Below are positions 14,270 through 22,052 of a stretch of 22,052 bases of DNA, piece by piece (the first letter of the stretch is position 1; each line of letters opens with the position of its first letter). A program made the position numbers and the translations under genes. This DNA is from CAYYNP01 sp964472545 (lineage in GTDB: Bacteria > Planctomycetota > Planctomycetia > Pirellulales > Thermoguttaceae). Location: NCBI GenBank assembly GCA_964472545.1, contig CAYYNP010000168.1, positions 1 through 22,052 on the forward strand, in the 5' to 3' direction. A model generated the notes under the pieces. The model did no database searches, was not told the DNA's origin, and saw only the letters and a list, made by a program, of their open reading frames with translations.

Positions 14270-15553
14270 TCAGCGCGATGCTGCGTTGACACCGTCGGGC
14301 ACGGGGCCGGACGCCGGCACTTGATGCAGCGGCGGCACGCCCGACGACGGTCCATGCACCACGTACCGCTGCTTCGCCCGCGGAGCCGTCGATAGGGCCA
14401 GTTCGATCACGTCGCAGATCGTCTCGATCTGCTGCTGCGAAACGTTCACGCCCGTGGGCAGCACCAGCACCCGCGAGGCGACCTCTTCGGTGACCGGAAG
14501 CAGCAGCCGCGCGTTGGGGTAGTAGGAGCGATAGGGCTCCATCTGATGGCAGCCGGGATAGAAATACCTCCGGGCCAGGACGTTCTCGGCCCGCAGGATC
14601 CGCAGCAGTTGGTCGCGCGTCAGCCCGGTCTTGCGCCGGTCGATCTCGACGACCACGTACTGGTAGTTGTTCCGCTGAGCGTCGTCGTACGGCAACACGC
14701 GGAAGCCCTCCAGGTGGTCGAGCCGGGCCCGATATCGCCGATAGTTCCGCTCGTTGGCCCCGCGGAACTTCTCCAGACTTTCCAGCGACGTGAGGCCCAT
14801 CGCGGCGGCCACTTCGGTCATCTTGCCGTTGGTGCCGATGTAGATCACTTTGTCGTCGCCGCTGAAGCCGAAATTCTTCATCAGCCGCATCTTGGCGGCC
14901 AACTCGGCGTCGTTGGTCAACACGGCGCCGCCCTCGAAGGCGTTGACGTATTTCGTGGCGTGGAAGCTGAACACCTCGGCCGCGCCGAACCCGCCGATCA
15001 TTTGCCCGCGATACGAACTGCCAAAAGCATGCGCCGCGTCGAACAACAACGCCAGCCCGCGCCGCCGGGCAATCTCTTCGAGGGCTTCCACGTCGCACGG
15101 ATGCCCCCAGAGATGGACGCCCAAAATGCCCGTCGTACGCGGCGTGATCAACTCTTCGACGCGCCGAGGATCGATGGTATGGGTATCCGGCTCGATGTCG
15201 CAGAAGACGGGCGTGATCTGCTGCCATTGCAGAGCGTGGGCGGTGGCCACGAAGGTCATCGAGGGGACGATCACCTCGCCGCTTAAGCCCAACGCCCGCA
15301 CGGCGATCTCCAATGCCACGGTCCCGTTGCACATCGCCACACAGTGCGCCACGCCGACCGTCTCGGCCACGCGGCGCTCGAACTCCGCGACCAGCGGGCC
15401 GTGATTGGTCAGCCAGTTACGATCGAGCATCTCGTTGATTCGCCGCAGCAACGTGCGCCGGTTGCCGAGCTGCGGCCGCCCGACGTGCAGCGGCTCGGCA
15501 AACGCCGGCGGTCCGCCGAACAGCGCCAGGTCATCGATGCACTGCTTCTTCAC
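14270..15553 (-). CDS. DegT/DnrJ/EryC1/StrS family PLP-dependent aminotransferase
   Basis: A 427-residue enzyme that transfers an amino group to a keto-sugar nucleotide, making amino sugars for surface glycans. The N-terminus FGGPPAFAEPLHVGRP is typical. The PLP site is seen as NGTVALEIAVRALGL (about 76-90), FDAAHAFGS with Asp172, and FSFHATKYVNAFEGG with the Schiff-base Lys201. YIGTNGKMTEVAAAMGL and RRYFYPGCHQMEPY also match the family. The GTG start at 15553 overlaps the stop of the propeller gene by four bases (GTGA); the frame is open further upstream but that would overlap the neighbour heavily. The last 30 residues are Pro/Gly-rich and probably disordered. It is the last gene of a coupled three-gene unit with the NeuD-like gene, which could acylate the product's amino group. 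The exact sugar is not predictable. Confidence 0.93.
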   Translation of the reverse strand: MKKQCIDDLALFGGPPAFAEPLHVGRPQLGNRRTLLRRINEMLDRNWLTNHGPLVAEFERRVAETVGVAHCVAMCNGTVALEIAVRALGLSGEVIVPSMTFVATAHALQWQQITPVFCDIEPDTHTIDPRRVEELITPRTTGILGVHLWGHPCDVEALEEIARRRGLALLFDAAHAFGSSYRGQMIGGFGAAEVFSFHATKYVNAFEGGAVLTNDAELAAKMRLMKNFGFSGDDKVIYIGTNGKMTEVAAAMGLTSLESLEKFRGANERNYRRYRARLDHLEGFRVLPYDDAQRNNYQYVVVEIDRRKTGLTRDQLLRILRAENVLARRYFYPGCHQMEPYRSYYPNARLLLPVTEEVASRVLVLPTGVNVSQQQIETICDVIELALSTAPRAKQRYVVHGPSSGVPPLHQVPASGPVPDGVNAASR

Positions 15554-16515
15554 TCGGCCGACTCCGTTTCTTCGGCGAGCACGGCGTAGCCGAAACCCGA
15601 GCGGCCGAATCCGTTGCCGTTGTACAGCATGGTCGTGGTGGCGCCGCGGCGGTAGACGTACGGATAGGCGGTCATTTCGGCGTCCCAGCCGCCGGGCGAA
15701 ACGTCGAGCCCGCCGTCCTCGTCGCGCAACTGCCACTCGATCCCGTCGGCCGATTCCGCGTAGCCGATCCGGTAGCTGGCGGACTTGCCGGTGCGGTAGC
15801 CGTCGATGCGGCGATGGCAGTACCACATTTGATACGTATCGGCCGTCTTCAACACCGACGGCCGCGTGACGGCTTGCCGCGTAGCGCTGCAATCGATGCA
15901 GACGACGCCCCGGCGGTCCCAGTCGACGCCGTTGTCCGACTCGGCGTACTTCAGGTGATACTTCGGTTCCGGCTTGCCGTCGACCTTATCCCAGCCGGTG
16001 CCCGACATGTACCACATCTTCCAGCGGCCGTCGTCGATCGCCACGTACGGTGCGGCGCATAAGTGCGGCTCGCGATGGGTCCGCTCCAGGATCGGTCCTT
16101 CGGAAACCCGCCGAAACGTCCGCCCGCCGTCGTCGCTGGTCGCCAGCCCTATCGCCAGGCGATAGGGCACCGTGGTGCTCGTGTTCCAGCCGGTGTAATA
16201 GAAGTAGGTCGTCCCCTCGTGGGTGAGCACACAGGCCGACATCACGCCGCAATCGTCAAACGTGCCCAACGCCCCCAACGGGAGGATCGGCCGATCGTGC
16301 AGGTAAAGCACTCGGCTCGGATCGTCGGCCGATAGCTCGGCAAACGTGGTCGAGGTGCGGCCGACCGTACTGCGCGTGCTGAAATAGACGCGCACCCGGT
16401 CGGGCTCGATCAACTCGGCCACCGGACACTGCGCGTGCGTGGCCATCCACTCGGAACGCGCTTTGCTGGGATGATCTTCGGTCGAGAAGATCAGGCCCCT
16501 CTTGATCCACTCCAT
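15550..16515 (-). CDS. Five-bladed beta-propeller glycosidase-like protein (GH43/GH32/GH130-like fold)
   Basis: A 321-residue soluble protein starting MEWIKRGLIFSTEDHPSKAR. Repeated beta-propeller motifs are visible: YRLAIGLATSDDGGRTFRRV, YHLKYAESDNGVDWDRRG and YRIGYAESADGIEWQLRD, with WKMWYMSGTGW and YQMWYCHRR between. Similar proteins are common in surface-polysaccharide gene clusters and usually annotated as hypothetical or glycosyl hydrolase-like. No signal peptide is present, so it probably works in the cytoplasm, where it may bind or process a sugar intermediate rather than degrade polymer. The start overlaps the NeuD-like stop by one base, and its stop overlaps the DegT start. The fold call is good; the activity is unknown. 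Confidence 0.82.
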   Translation of the reverse strand: MEWIKRGLIFSTEDHPSKARSEWMATHAQCPVAELIEPDRVRVYFSTRSTVGRTSTTFAELSADDPSRVLYLHDRPILPLGALGTFDDCGVMSACVLTHEGTTYFYYTGWNTSTTVPYRLAIGLATSDDGGRTFRRVSEGPILERTHREPHLCAAPYVAIDDGRWKMWYMSGTGWDKVDGKPEPKYHLKYAESDNGVDWDRRGVVCIDCSATRQAVTRPSVLKTADTYQMWYCHRRIDGYRTGKSASYRIGYAESADGIEWQLRDEDGGLDVSPGGWDAEMTAYPYVYRRGATTTMLYNGNGFGRSGFGYAVLAEETESAE

Positions 16516-17201
16516 CAGCCGCCCCCTTCCAGCAACCGGCTCATCTCCATGAACCGCCGGCTATCGGCATCGAAGCGTTTGGTGTTGCGGGCCACGTAGA
16601 CGCTGCTGGCCGGCGTGCTCTTGGTAACCAGGGCGCCGGCGCCGATGATGCTCTCGCGTCCCACGGTCACCCCGTGCCCGATGGTGGCGTTCACACCGAC
16701 GAAACAATAGGGCTCGATGGTCGTAACGCCCGAGACGACTACGTGCGAGGTGACGAAGCAGTGGTCGCCGATCGACGAGTGGTGGCCAATGTGATTGCCG
16801 CTCCAAAGGGTCACGTTGTCGCCGATCTTCGTGCAGGGTTGAATCGTCTGGTTTTCGAGAATGAAGCAGTTCTCGCCGACCTCGATCCCCGCCACGTTGA
16901 CCGCCGTCGAACTGACGTAGCTGATCAGCCGATAGCCTTTGGCTTTCGCTTCTTCATATTTGGTCGCCCGCAGCCGATTCAGGTCCTGATAGCCGACGGC
17001 CACGAGCATCTCGAAATCGTCCGGCGGATACTGCTCTTGGATCTCCTCGAAGGGCACGGCCGGCAGGCCCAACATCGAATCCCCGGGCAGATATTCCCCG
17101 TCGACCGTAAAGGCCGCCACCTCGTAGGGGCTATCGCCGGTCAGATAATAGTAGGCGACCTCGGCCGTCTTGCCGGCGCCGAACAGGACCACACGCTTCA
17201 T
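16515..17201 (-). CDS. NeuD/PglD-like sugar O/N-acyltransferase
   Basis: A 228-residue protein. The N-terminal Rossmann-like part starts MKRVVLFGAGKTAEVAYYYL and the C-terminal part is a left-handed beta-helix of hexapeptide repeats (VAGIEVGENCFILENQTIQP, GNHIGHHSSIGDHCFVTSHV, GVNATIGHGVTVGRESIIGA, ALVTKSTPASSVYVARNT). This is the arrangement of NeuD and PglD, acetyl-CoA-dependent acyltransferases of sugar nucleotides; the His140/His141 region is a candidate for the catalytic base. The start at 17201 is supported by CTGGAG seven bases upstream; a longer frame from 17270 would add an unrelated basic extension. It is the first gene of a coupled unit with the propeller protein and the DegT aminotransferase, consistent with acylating a DegT-made amino sugar. 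Family call firm, substrate inferred. Confidence 0.9.
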   Translation of the reverse strand: MKRVVLFGAGKTAEVAYYYLTGDSPYEVAAFTVDGEYLPGDSMLGLPAVPFEEIQEQYPPDDFEMLVAVGYQDLNRLRATKYEEAKAKGYRLISYVSSTAVNVAGIEVGENCFILENQTIQPCTKIGDNVTLWSGNHIGHHSSIGDHCFVTSHVVVSGVTTIEPYCFVGVNATIGHGVTVGRESIIGAGALVTKSTPASSVYVARNTKRFDADSRRFMEMSRLLEGGG

Positions 17202-17308
17202 AGATTTACTCCAGAGTGTCGGGCTATTCATCGACCGCCGCTTGAAGCGGACTTGAGCAGATGCCGACAATCTGGAGGGGATATGCCGATTAAGATGGCC
17301 CCAAATAG

Positions 17309-18223
17309 CTACGCGAACTCACCCGCTCGATAGGCGGGGAAGTAGTCCGTCGTGTGCGGTGTCCCCCGCTGTCGGGTGATGCGGCGGTACAGATCGCCGT
17401 GCAGGATGCGGCCGCAGAAGTAGGTCGGCCGTGTACCGGTCGACCAGCCGCGTTTGAAACGGGTCAGTCCGCTATCGCCGTCCTTGGCTCCCGCCCCGGC
17501 CCCCAGGCTGAGCCAGCGCACCGGTTGAGCGGCGAAGTACTCGATGGCCCGCCAAAACAGGCCGAAAGAAGATCCGAGCCGATAGCCCACGTCGTCGTGC
17601 GCCCCGAGATGGTAGTAGGCCACGTCGCCCTGGACGTACCACAGCAACATGCCGACCGTTTGACCGTCGTGTACGGCCTCGAACGCGGTCATGCCCGCAA
17701 CGGCCAACTGCACCGCAAACGAGTCGCGGGAAAACGCCCGCATGCCTTCGATCTTGTGGCGTTCGATCAGCACGTCGTAGAGGGCCACCCAGCGGTCGAG
17801 CGCTTCGGCCGGGTCTTCGCACCGCCGGATTTCGAGCGACGCCAGGGCCTTGCGGGCGTTACGGCGATGGTGGGAAGAGACGATCTTCTCGGGCGGGCGG
17901 CTCAAATCGGCGATGAAGTGGTCCTTGTACGGAAACACCACGTCCGGGAAGCAGCGGCGGAGTTCGTCCTCGCCGCAATCGGCAAACGGATCGGTGACCA
18001 GGGCCAGGCTCACCAGCTTGCCGTCCAACTCCCGCAAGTCGTCGGCCAGACCCGCCCAATCGGCACAGGCGAACAGCGGATAGCACCCCATCGCATCGAA
18101 CTCGCCACAGCCGGGGATCTCGCGCCGCAGCACCCAGCCCCCGCTGCGCGGCAGTTCCAGCGGCGTGCCGAACTCCGCCAGCGACTCGGCGTAACGTGCG
18201 TGGAGGTATCCGGTGGCCGACAT
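17309..18223 (-). CDS. FemAB-like/GNAT-fold acyltransferase (Acetyltransf_6 type)
   Basis: A 304-residue cytoplasmic protein with the tandem-GNAT layout of FemAB-like acyltransferases found in exopolysaccharide clusters. Key segments are FPYKDHFIADLSRPPEKIVS, SSHHRRNARKALASLEIRRC (a basic helix usual in this family), YDVLIERHKIEGMRAFSRDSF, VGMLLWYVQGDVAYYHLGAHD and SLGAGAGAKDGDSGLTRFKRGW, the last being the typical C-terminal motif before FKRGW/F. Such proteins transfer acyl or aminoacyl groups; the substrate here is not known. The ATG at 18223 has only a weak ribosome-binding site, but a good -35/-10 pair lies about 36 bp upstream. A 107-bp gap separates it from the NeuD-like gene on the same strand, so co-transcription is likely but not proven. 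Confidence 0.85.
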   Translation of the reverse strand: MSATGYLHARYAESLAEFGTPLELPRSGGWVLRREIPGCGEFDAMGCYPLFACADWAGLADDLRELDGKLVSLALVTDPFADCGEDELRRCFPDVVFPYKDHFIADLSRPPEKIVSSHHRRNARKALASLEIRRCEDPAEALDRWVALYDVLIERHKIEGMRAFSRDSFAVQLAVAGMTAFEAVHDGQTVGMLLWYVQGDVAYYHLGAHDDVGYRLGSSFGLFWRAIEYFAAQPVRWLSLGAGAGAKDGDSGLTRFKRGWSTGTRPTYFCGRILHGDLYRRITRQRGTPHTTDYFPAYRAGEFA

Positions 18224-18259
18224 ACTGATTCTCGCCCGGGAGCGTCTTTCGGGTGGGCG

Positions 18260-18288
18260 AGTATAGAGGAGATCCCCTCAGCGACCAA
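18260..18288 (-). promoter_or_regulatory. Candidate sigma70-type promoter for the FemAB-like gene
   Basis: On the minus strand TTGGTC (18283-18288) and TATACT (18260-18265) are separated by exactly 17 bp, ending 36 bp before the start codon at 18223. The spacer contains the imperfect palindrome GAGGGGATCTCCTC, which could be a regulator site. It lies in the 73-bp gap after the large LEPR protein, so the downstream genes may be expressed independently of it. Inference from consensus match only. Confidence 0.4.
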
Positions 18289-18296
18289 GCGAAGAA

Positions 18297-21200
18297 TCAG
18301 GGCCAGTAGTCCATCAACAACCGATCCACCGCCCCTGCCGCCGGGTCTGCGTCGGATGCCGGATCGTCGTCCGCCAACAGCCCGAATTCCGCTATCCACG
18401 CCGTCTCGGCCGGTGCGGCCCCTGCTACGTCGGAAAGATCGAGCCGCTTCAACGCCGTGAGGAAGTTGGTCTGGTTGTTCCGCGCCAACAGCACGTCGGT
18501 GGCGTTGACGCGCTGGTCGCGATTGTAGTCGTAGAGGAACTCGATGCCGGCCGGGTTGAGGAAGTTGCGGGGGTTGTTCCGCGCCAGCAGCACGTCGGTG
18601 GTGGTGACCTGCGTATTGCTCGAATTGCCGGCTTCGGCCACGGCGTTGCCAAAATAGAAGACGTCGTCGCCGGGCAGCCCGATCCCGGTGGCCACTACGG
18701 TCACTTCGAGCCACTGTTTGGCGATCGATTGATCGGCCCAGGTGATCGTCACGCGATCGGACCCGCCAACGCCCTCTCCGTTGCGGACCACGACCGACGA
18801 CGGCCCCGGAGCAGTCCCCCAGCCGTCGACGTCTTGGCTGTTGCCCATGCGGAAGCGGAAGTTTCGGGCGGTGATCTGCCCGGCCGGATCGGCCACGTCG
18901 ACCATGATGCCGTTGACGCCCTTGCTGTAACTGGTGTAGTTGGCCAGCGACGCGATCTGGCCGGGCCGCAGGGCCTCTTTGTCGGTGGCGATTGCCGCGT
19001 CGTCCGCCGCGCTGGCGGCCGTGTCGTTGTCGTCGAACGCGCAGCCGTTGTAGAAGACGTAACGCCCTTCAATCGAGGCCTCGCCCGGCCCGACCAGATC
19101 GACCAGGAACTGCTTTTGCGTGTCCGGCGGGAGGATGCCGCCGGTCAGGCCGTAGATGTCCGTAGCGGTCAACGTGTAGGTCTGGTCCTCGTTCAACGGC
19201 GAGGCGGTCGAAAGCACGATCGTGCGATTGTCCTGCGGGTCGTAGGCGGCCGCCGTGACGCTCGCCCCGGCGATGGTGTAGTTCGCCGGAAGGGCCAGCA
19301 GAACGGACTCGCTGAAGGTGACCTCGACGTGGCTGGCGTCGGCCACGGAGACGGCGTCGATCTCCATGATCCGTACGTCGAAGACTTCGGTCCGGAGGCC
19401 CTCGATGCCCTCGCCGTTGACGGCCGAGACCCGATAGGCGTAGGTGGTTTTCGAGGCAACGCCGTCGTCGGTAAACGACGTCGTCGCGGAGATGCCGATC
19501 GGCAGATCGCCGTTGTCGGTCCGGTAGATGCGGTATTCCGAAATGCCCGACTCCGGATCGGACGCCGCGTTCCACGTGAGGTGGATTTGCGTCGCGTCCG
19601 GCACCGTGGCCGAAACGCCGCGGGGAACCGTAGGCGGCGTCGGATCCGGCGTGACCAGGTCGACCAGAAACTGCTCTTGTGTTCCCGGCGGAATAATGCC
19701 GCCGAGTTGGCCGCGAACGTTCGAGACCGTCAAGGTGTACGTCTGGTCTTCCAACAACGCAGAAGAGGTCGTCAGCACGACCGTCCACTGATCGAGCGGG
19801 TCCAGTGCGGCCGCCGCGATGTTGGCTCCGGTGATCGTGTAATGCACTTTGTTGGCCGTCACCGGCTCACTGAAGGCGACCTCGACGTGGCGTTCGTCGG
19901 CCACGGTCACGGAGTCGATCGCCATGATGCGGGCGGCGACCGACTCCTTGGGGCCCTCCAGGCCGTCGCCGTTGACCGCCGCCACGTGGTAGGTGTAGAG
20001 CGTCTGCGCCGCGACCGCCCGGTCGATAAACGATGCCACCGGTGAAACGCCGATCGGATGCACGCCGGCGTTGCGGTAGATGCGATATTCCGAGACGCCG
20101 GTTTCCGGATCGCTCGACGGGGCCCAATCGAGACGGATTCGGGTGGCGTCGGGCGCCGTGGCGGCCAGCCCCATCGGCGCAGTCGGCGGCGTCGCGTCTT
20201 GGGCCGCGTTGGCTTCGCCCGGCGTCCCGCCCGGCGTGCTGGCCGACCAGTTCTGCGGCTCATTGGCGTAGGCGGCCGGATCGACGCGCATCAAGGCCGG
20301 CCCGTCGCCGTCGGCCGTGATGGGCCAGGGATGTTTGTCGTTGTAGCGGACCCGATCGGCAACGTAGTACGGGACGATACGGGTGATCGGCTCCGGGTCG
20401 CCCGGACGGCTCAACACGAGCGTTTCGCCGCTGTCCTGCAAGGCGCCGGGATACGGCCCGAGGATCAGCACGCCGGAGTCGATGTCGTACTTCTGCCGGA
20501 AGACGGACGGCTCGATGGGCACGATCAGCGCATAGGACCCGCCGCCGAGCACCGTGTTCGACGGCAGATAGAAATGCTTGTCGTCGCCGTCGCCGCCGAT
20601 CCCGCTGATCCGCCACGTATTCACCCGGTTGAACGGATCGTACATCACCACCGGAAACGGAGTGCGGTTGTGCAACTCGATGAACTCGTCGCCGCCCAGC
20701 GGCGGGTGGTACATGATCTCGTTGATCACCACGTTGGAAACCAGCGGCTCGGCGTTTGCCGCACGGGGTGTGGGATGGGCCAAGGCCACCAATTTCGCCT
20801 CCGGCTCCTCGGTCGACGGCGTGTGGGGGCCCAGCGTGACCTCGCGATCCGACGGGCCGAATTGGACCGAATAGCGATAACCGCTGAGCGTGCCCCCAAC
20901 GGCCGACGAAATATGGGCCTCTTCGCCCAATTCGAAAAACGCAAACGCGGCGCCGAAGTCGGCCATCTGCGTAAAGACGAGATACTCGTTGGCGCGGATC
21001 TCCGTGCCGGCGGGAATCTCGTACTTCATCAACTCGAGCTCGTCGCCGTCCTCGTCGGAAAGGAACCAGCCGCCAATGTCGATCGTCTGATCGGTCGTGT
21101 TGTACAGCTCGATCCAGTCGCCGTCGGCGCGGTCGGTGTGGGCCAGCACCTCGTTGATCACGATCGAGCCGGGTGCCAGCACGTGGGGGTCTTCTGCACC

Positions 21201-21902
21201 GGGCGAGCCGCCGAGTTGAGCGCTGGGCCGCCACGCTTCTTTCGTCCCCAGAGTCGCCAGATCGCCGGCCGGATCGAGAACCACCAACGAGTGCCCCCGG
21301 CCATGCGTCAGTTCGTACCAGTCGTTGTCGTATCGAAACTCGGAAATCACGCCCCCGGAAGGACCCTCCAGCCGCAACCGCTCGCCGCCGTTGTTTAGCC
21401 CGCCGCTGACAAACGCAAGGCTCTCGGCGTCGTCGTACCGAAAAGCAACGCCCGCCGGATTGCGGGCCAACACGACGTGTTCGTTCGGCGCGAGCGTCAC
21501 GTCGTCGCCAAAAGCATCCTTGACAAACGCAAACGTCAAACCGGCCGTGAACTTCACGCCGGTCATCACGAGGTCCACCGAGCCGGTGTTTTGCAGTTCG
21601 ACGAACTCGAAATCGTCGCCCTCGTTGTCGAGGAAGCCGGCGTCTAGCTCCTCCTGGGAGGGGGGAGCCGGGCGATACATGATCTCGGTGATCCGCAGAT
21701 CGGTCCAATCCGGCTCGGCGGCCGGAAACGCGCCGCCTGCCGCCCCGCCGCCTGCCGCTAAGCCACCGTCGAGCATGCATCGCGGCTCAAGTGGCTCCAA
21801 CTGCAAGCGATGCTTCGTCTGCATGGGCCGAGAATGGGCCGGGCGGCGCTTCAGAATCGCCGAATATCGAGTCGCAGAACGCGGCAGTGACCCGTCAAAC
21901 AT
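18297..21902 (-). CDS. Large secreted LEPR-motif protein with lamin-tail, FN3/Ig-like and dockerin-like domains
   Basis: A 1201-residue planctomycete-type surface or exported protein. Near the N-terminus is LEPLEPRCMLDGG (residues about 35-47) after a basic stretch, the LEPR-x-x-L motif typical of such proteins. Three lamin-tail-like domains follow (ITEIMYRPAP about residue 68; IVINEVLAHTDRADGDWIEL about 245; VVINEIMYHPPLGGDEFIEL about 395). Two tandem modules, each an FN3 domain plus an Ig-like bacterial domain, occupy about 571-755 and 756-940. A planctomycete C-terminal region (GRYVFYNGCAFDDNDTAASA, NGIMVDVADP) and a duplicated dockerin-like motif (TTDVLLARNN, ATDVLLARNN; Ca-binding DYNRDQRVN near 1125) end the protein. 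The ATG at 21902 is supported by GAGGAG six bases upstream. It probably acts outside the cytoplasm; its partner or ligand is unknown. Confidence 0.88.
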   Translation of the reverse strand: MFDGSLPRSATRYSAILKRRPAHSRPMQTKHRLQLEPLEPRCMLDGGLAAGGGAAGGAFPAAEPDWTDLRITEIMYRPAPPSQEELDAGFLDNEGDDFEFVELQNTGSVDLVMTGVKFTAGLTFAFVKDAFGDDVTLAPNEHVVLARNPAGVAFRYDDAESLAFVSGGLNNGGERLRLEGPSGGVISEFRYDNDWYELTHGRGHSLVVLDPAGDLATLGTKEAWRPSAQLGGSPGAEDPHVLAPGSIVINEVLAHTDRADGDWIELYNTTDQTIDIGGWFLSDEDGDELELMKYEIPAGTEIRANEYLVFTQMADFGAAFAFFELGEEAHISSAVGGTLSGYRYSVQFGPSDREVTLGPHTPSTEEPEAKLVALAHPTPRAANAEPLVSNVVINEIMYHPPLGGDEFIELHNRTPFPVVMYDPFNRVNTWRISGIGGDGDDKHFYLPSNTVLGGGSYALIVPIEPSVFRQKYDIDSGVLILGPYPGALQDSGETLVLSRPGDPEPITRIVPYYVADRVRYNDKHPWPITADGDGPALMRVDPAAYANEPQNWSASTPGGTPGEANAAQDATPPTAPMGLAATAPDATRIRLDWAPSSDPETGVSEYRIYRNAGVHPIGVSPVASFIDRAVAAQTLYTYHVAAVNGDGLEGPKESVAARIMAIDSVTVADERHVEVAFSEPVTANKVHYTITGANIAAAALDPLDQWTVVLTTSSALLEDQTYTLTVSNVRGQLGGIIPPGTQEQFLVDLVTPDPTPPTVPRGVSATVPDATQIHLTWNAASDPESGISEYRIYRTDNGDLPIGISATTSFTDDGVASKTTYAYRVSAVNGEGIEGLRTEVFDVRIMEIDAVSVADASHVEVTFSESVLLALPANYTIAGASVTAAAYDPQDNRTIVLSTASPLNEDQTYTLTATDIYGLTGGILPPDTQKQFLVDLVGPGEASIEGRYVFYNGCAFDDNDTAASAADDAAIATDKEALRPGQIASLANYTSYSKGVNGIMVDVADPAGQITARNFRFRMGNSQDVDGWGTAPGPSSVVVRNGEGVGGSDRVTITWADQSIAKQWLEVTVVATGIGLPGDDVFYFGNAVAEAGNSSNTQVTTTDVLLARNNPRNFLNPAGIEFLYDYNRDQRVNATDVLLARNNQTNFLTALKRLDLSDVAGAAPAETAWIAEFGLLADDDPASDADPAAGAVDRLLMDYWP
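19075..20190 (-). repeat. Internal duplication of the FN3 + Ig-like module
   Basis: Within the large LEPR protein, the segment from PPTAPMGLAAT to QEQFLVDLV and the segment from PPTVPRGVSAT to QKQFLVDLV align along their length with a period of about 560 bp. Shared pieces include SEYRIYR, YTITGA/YTIAGA and EDQTYTLT. This is a duplication inside the gene that has diverged. Confidence 0.75.
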
Positions 21903-22052
21903 ATCCGTCTCCTCGGGGCGTTCCGAACGCCGATGGGCAAGACCTATCCATCCATTGTGACAGCAACCACAGGAAATGCAAGTGCTTGGCACAGTTGCGG
22001 AAGGCGGTTGCGTTGTACGGAAGTGAGTTGCTTGCTTTGAGTTGTGTTTGGT

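Noticed and set aside
17202..17270. Longer N-terminus for the NeuD-like protein
   Set aside because: The extension is unrelated to the family, and a good ribosome-binding site precedes the internal ATG at 17201.
18729..21398. Two long plus-strand open frames opposite the large LEPR protein
   Set aside because: They are Arg/Gly/Val-rich complements of a well-structured modular protein without start signals.
21903..21992. Longer N-terminus for the LEPR protein
   Set aside because: The extension is Cys-rich and unlike a leader, and GAGGAG sits six bases before the ATG at 21902.

Overview
The window reads as a high-GC chromosomal segment of a planctomycete, most likely of the Pirellulales type. 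The strongest marker is the large secreted protein at the right end. It starts with the LEPLEPR-x-x-L motif typical of planctomycete surface proteins and ends in a dockerin-like repeat. The MPRK/HKPSGQA-type tyrosine integrase and the many small palindromic repeats at gene ends fit the same group. The phylum call is firm; the order is inference.

Left region (1-2753): the right end of an element integrated at a tRNA-Arg(CCG) gene. It holds the tail of an unrecognised gene, about 1 kb with no convincing gene, and a complete tyrosine recombinase transcribed away from the tRNA, with a perfect 10-bp inverted repeat just upstream of its start. The far end of the element lies outside the window.

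Housekeeping region (3381-9263): a two-gene minus-strand unit (a conserved hypothetical gene, then an EfpL/YeiP-type elongation factor P paralogue); proC with a probable TTG start; a plus-strand gene of unknown function; a permease of the NCS1 (cytosine/purine) type carrying a large soluble insertion; and a small TPR protein. Three different palindromic repeat elements lie in the gaps, and two of them overlap the TAG stop codon of the neighbouring gene.

Surface-glycoconjugate region (9520-21902): plus-strand lpxA, then a TPR-GT41 (SPINDLY/OGT-like) glycosyltransferase coupled by ATGA overlap to an FkbM methyltransferase. Converging on these are minus-strand genes for a FemAB-like acyltransferase, a NeuD/PglD-like acyltransferase, a beta-propeller glycosidase-like protein and a DegT-type PLP aminotransferase; the last three are joined by start/stop overlaps. 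A 36-bp tandem palindromic repeat separates the convergent sets. Upstream on the minus strand is a 1201-residue secreted LEPR protein with lamin-tail, FN3, Ig-like and dockerin-like modules. DegT plus NeuD suggests making an N-acylated amino sugar, and GT41 plus FkbM suggests transferring and methylating sugars on protein or glycan. No Wzx/Wzy-type or conventional sugar transferase is visible. I see no CRISPR array, rRNA operon or recognised defence system. The most interesting candidates are the coupled glycan cassette, the insertion-bearing permease, the EfpL partner gene and the palindromes that supply stop codons.
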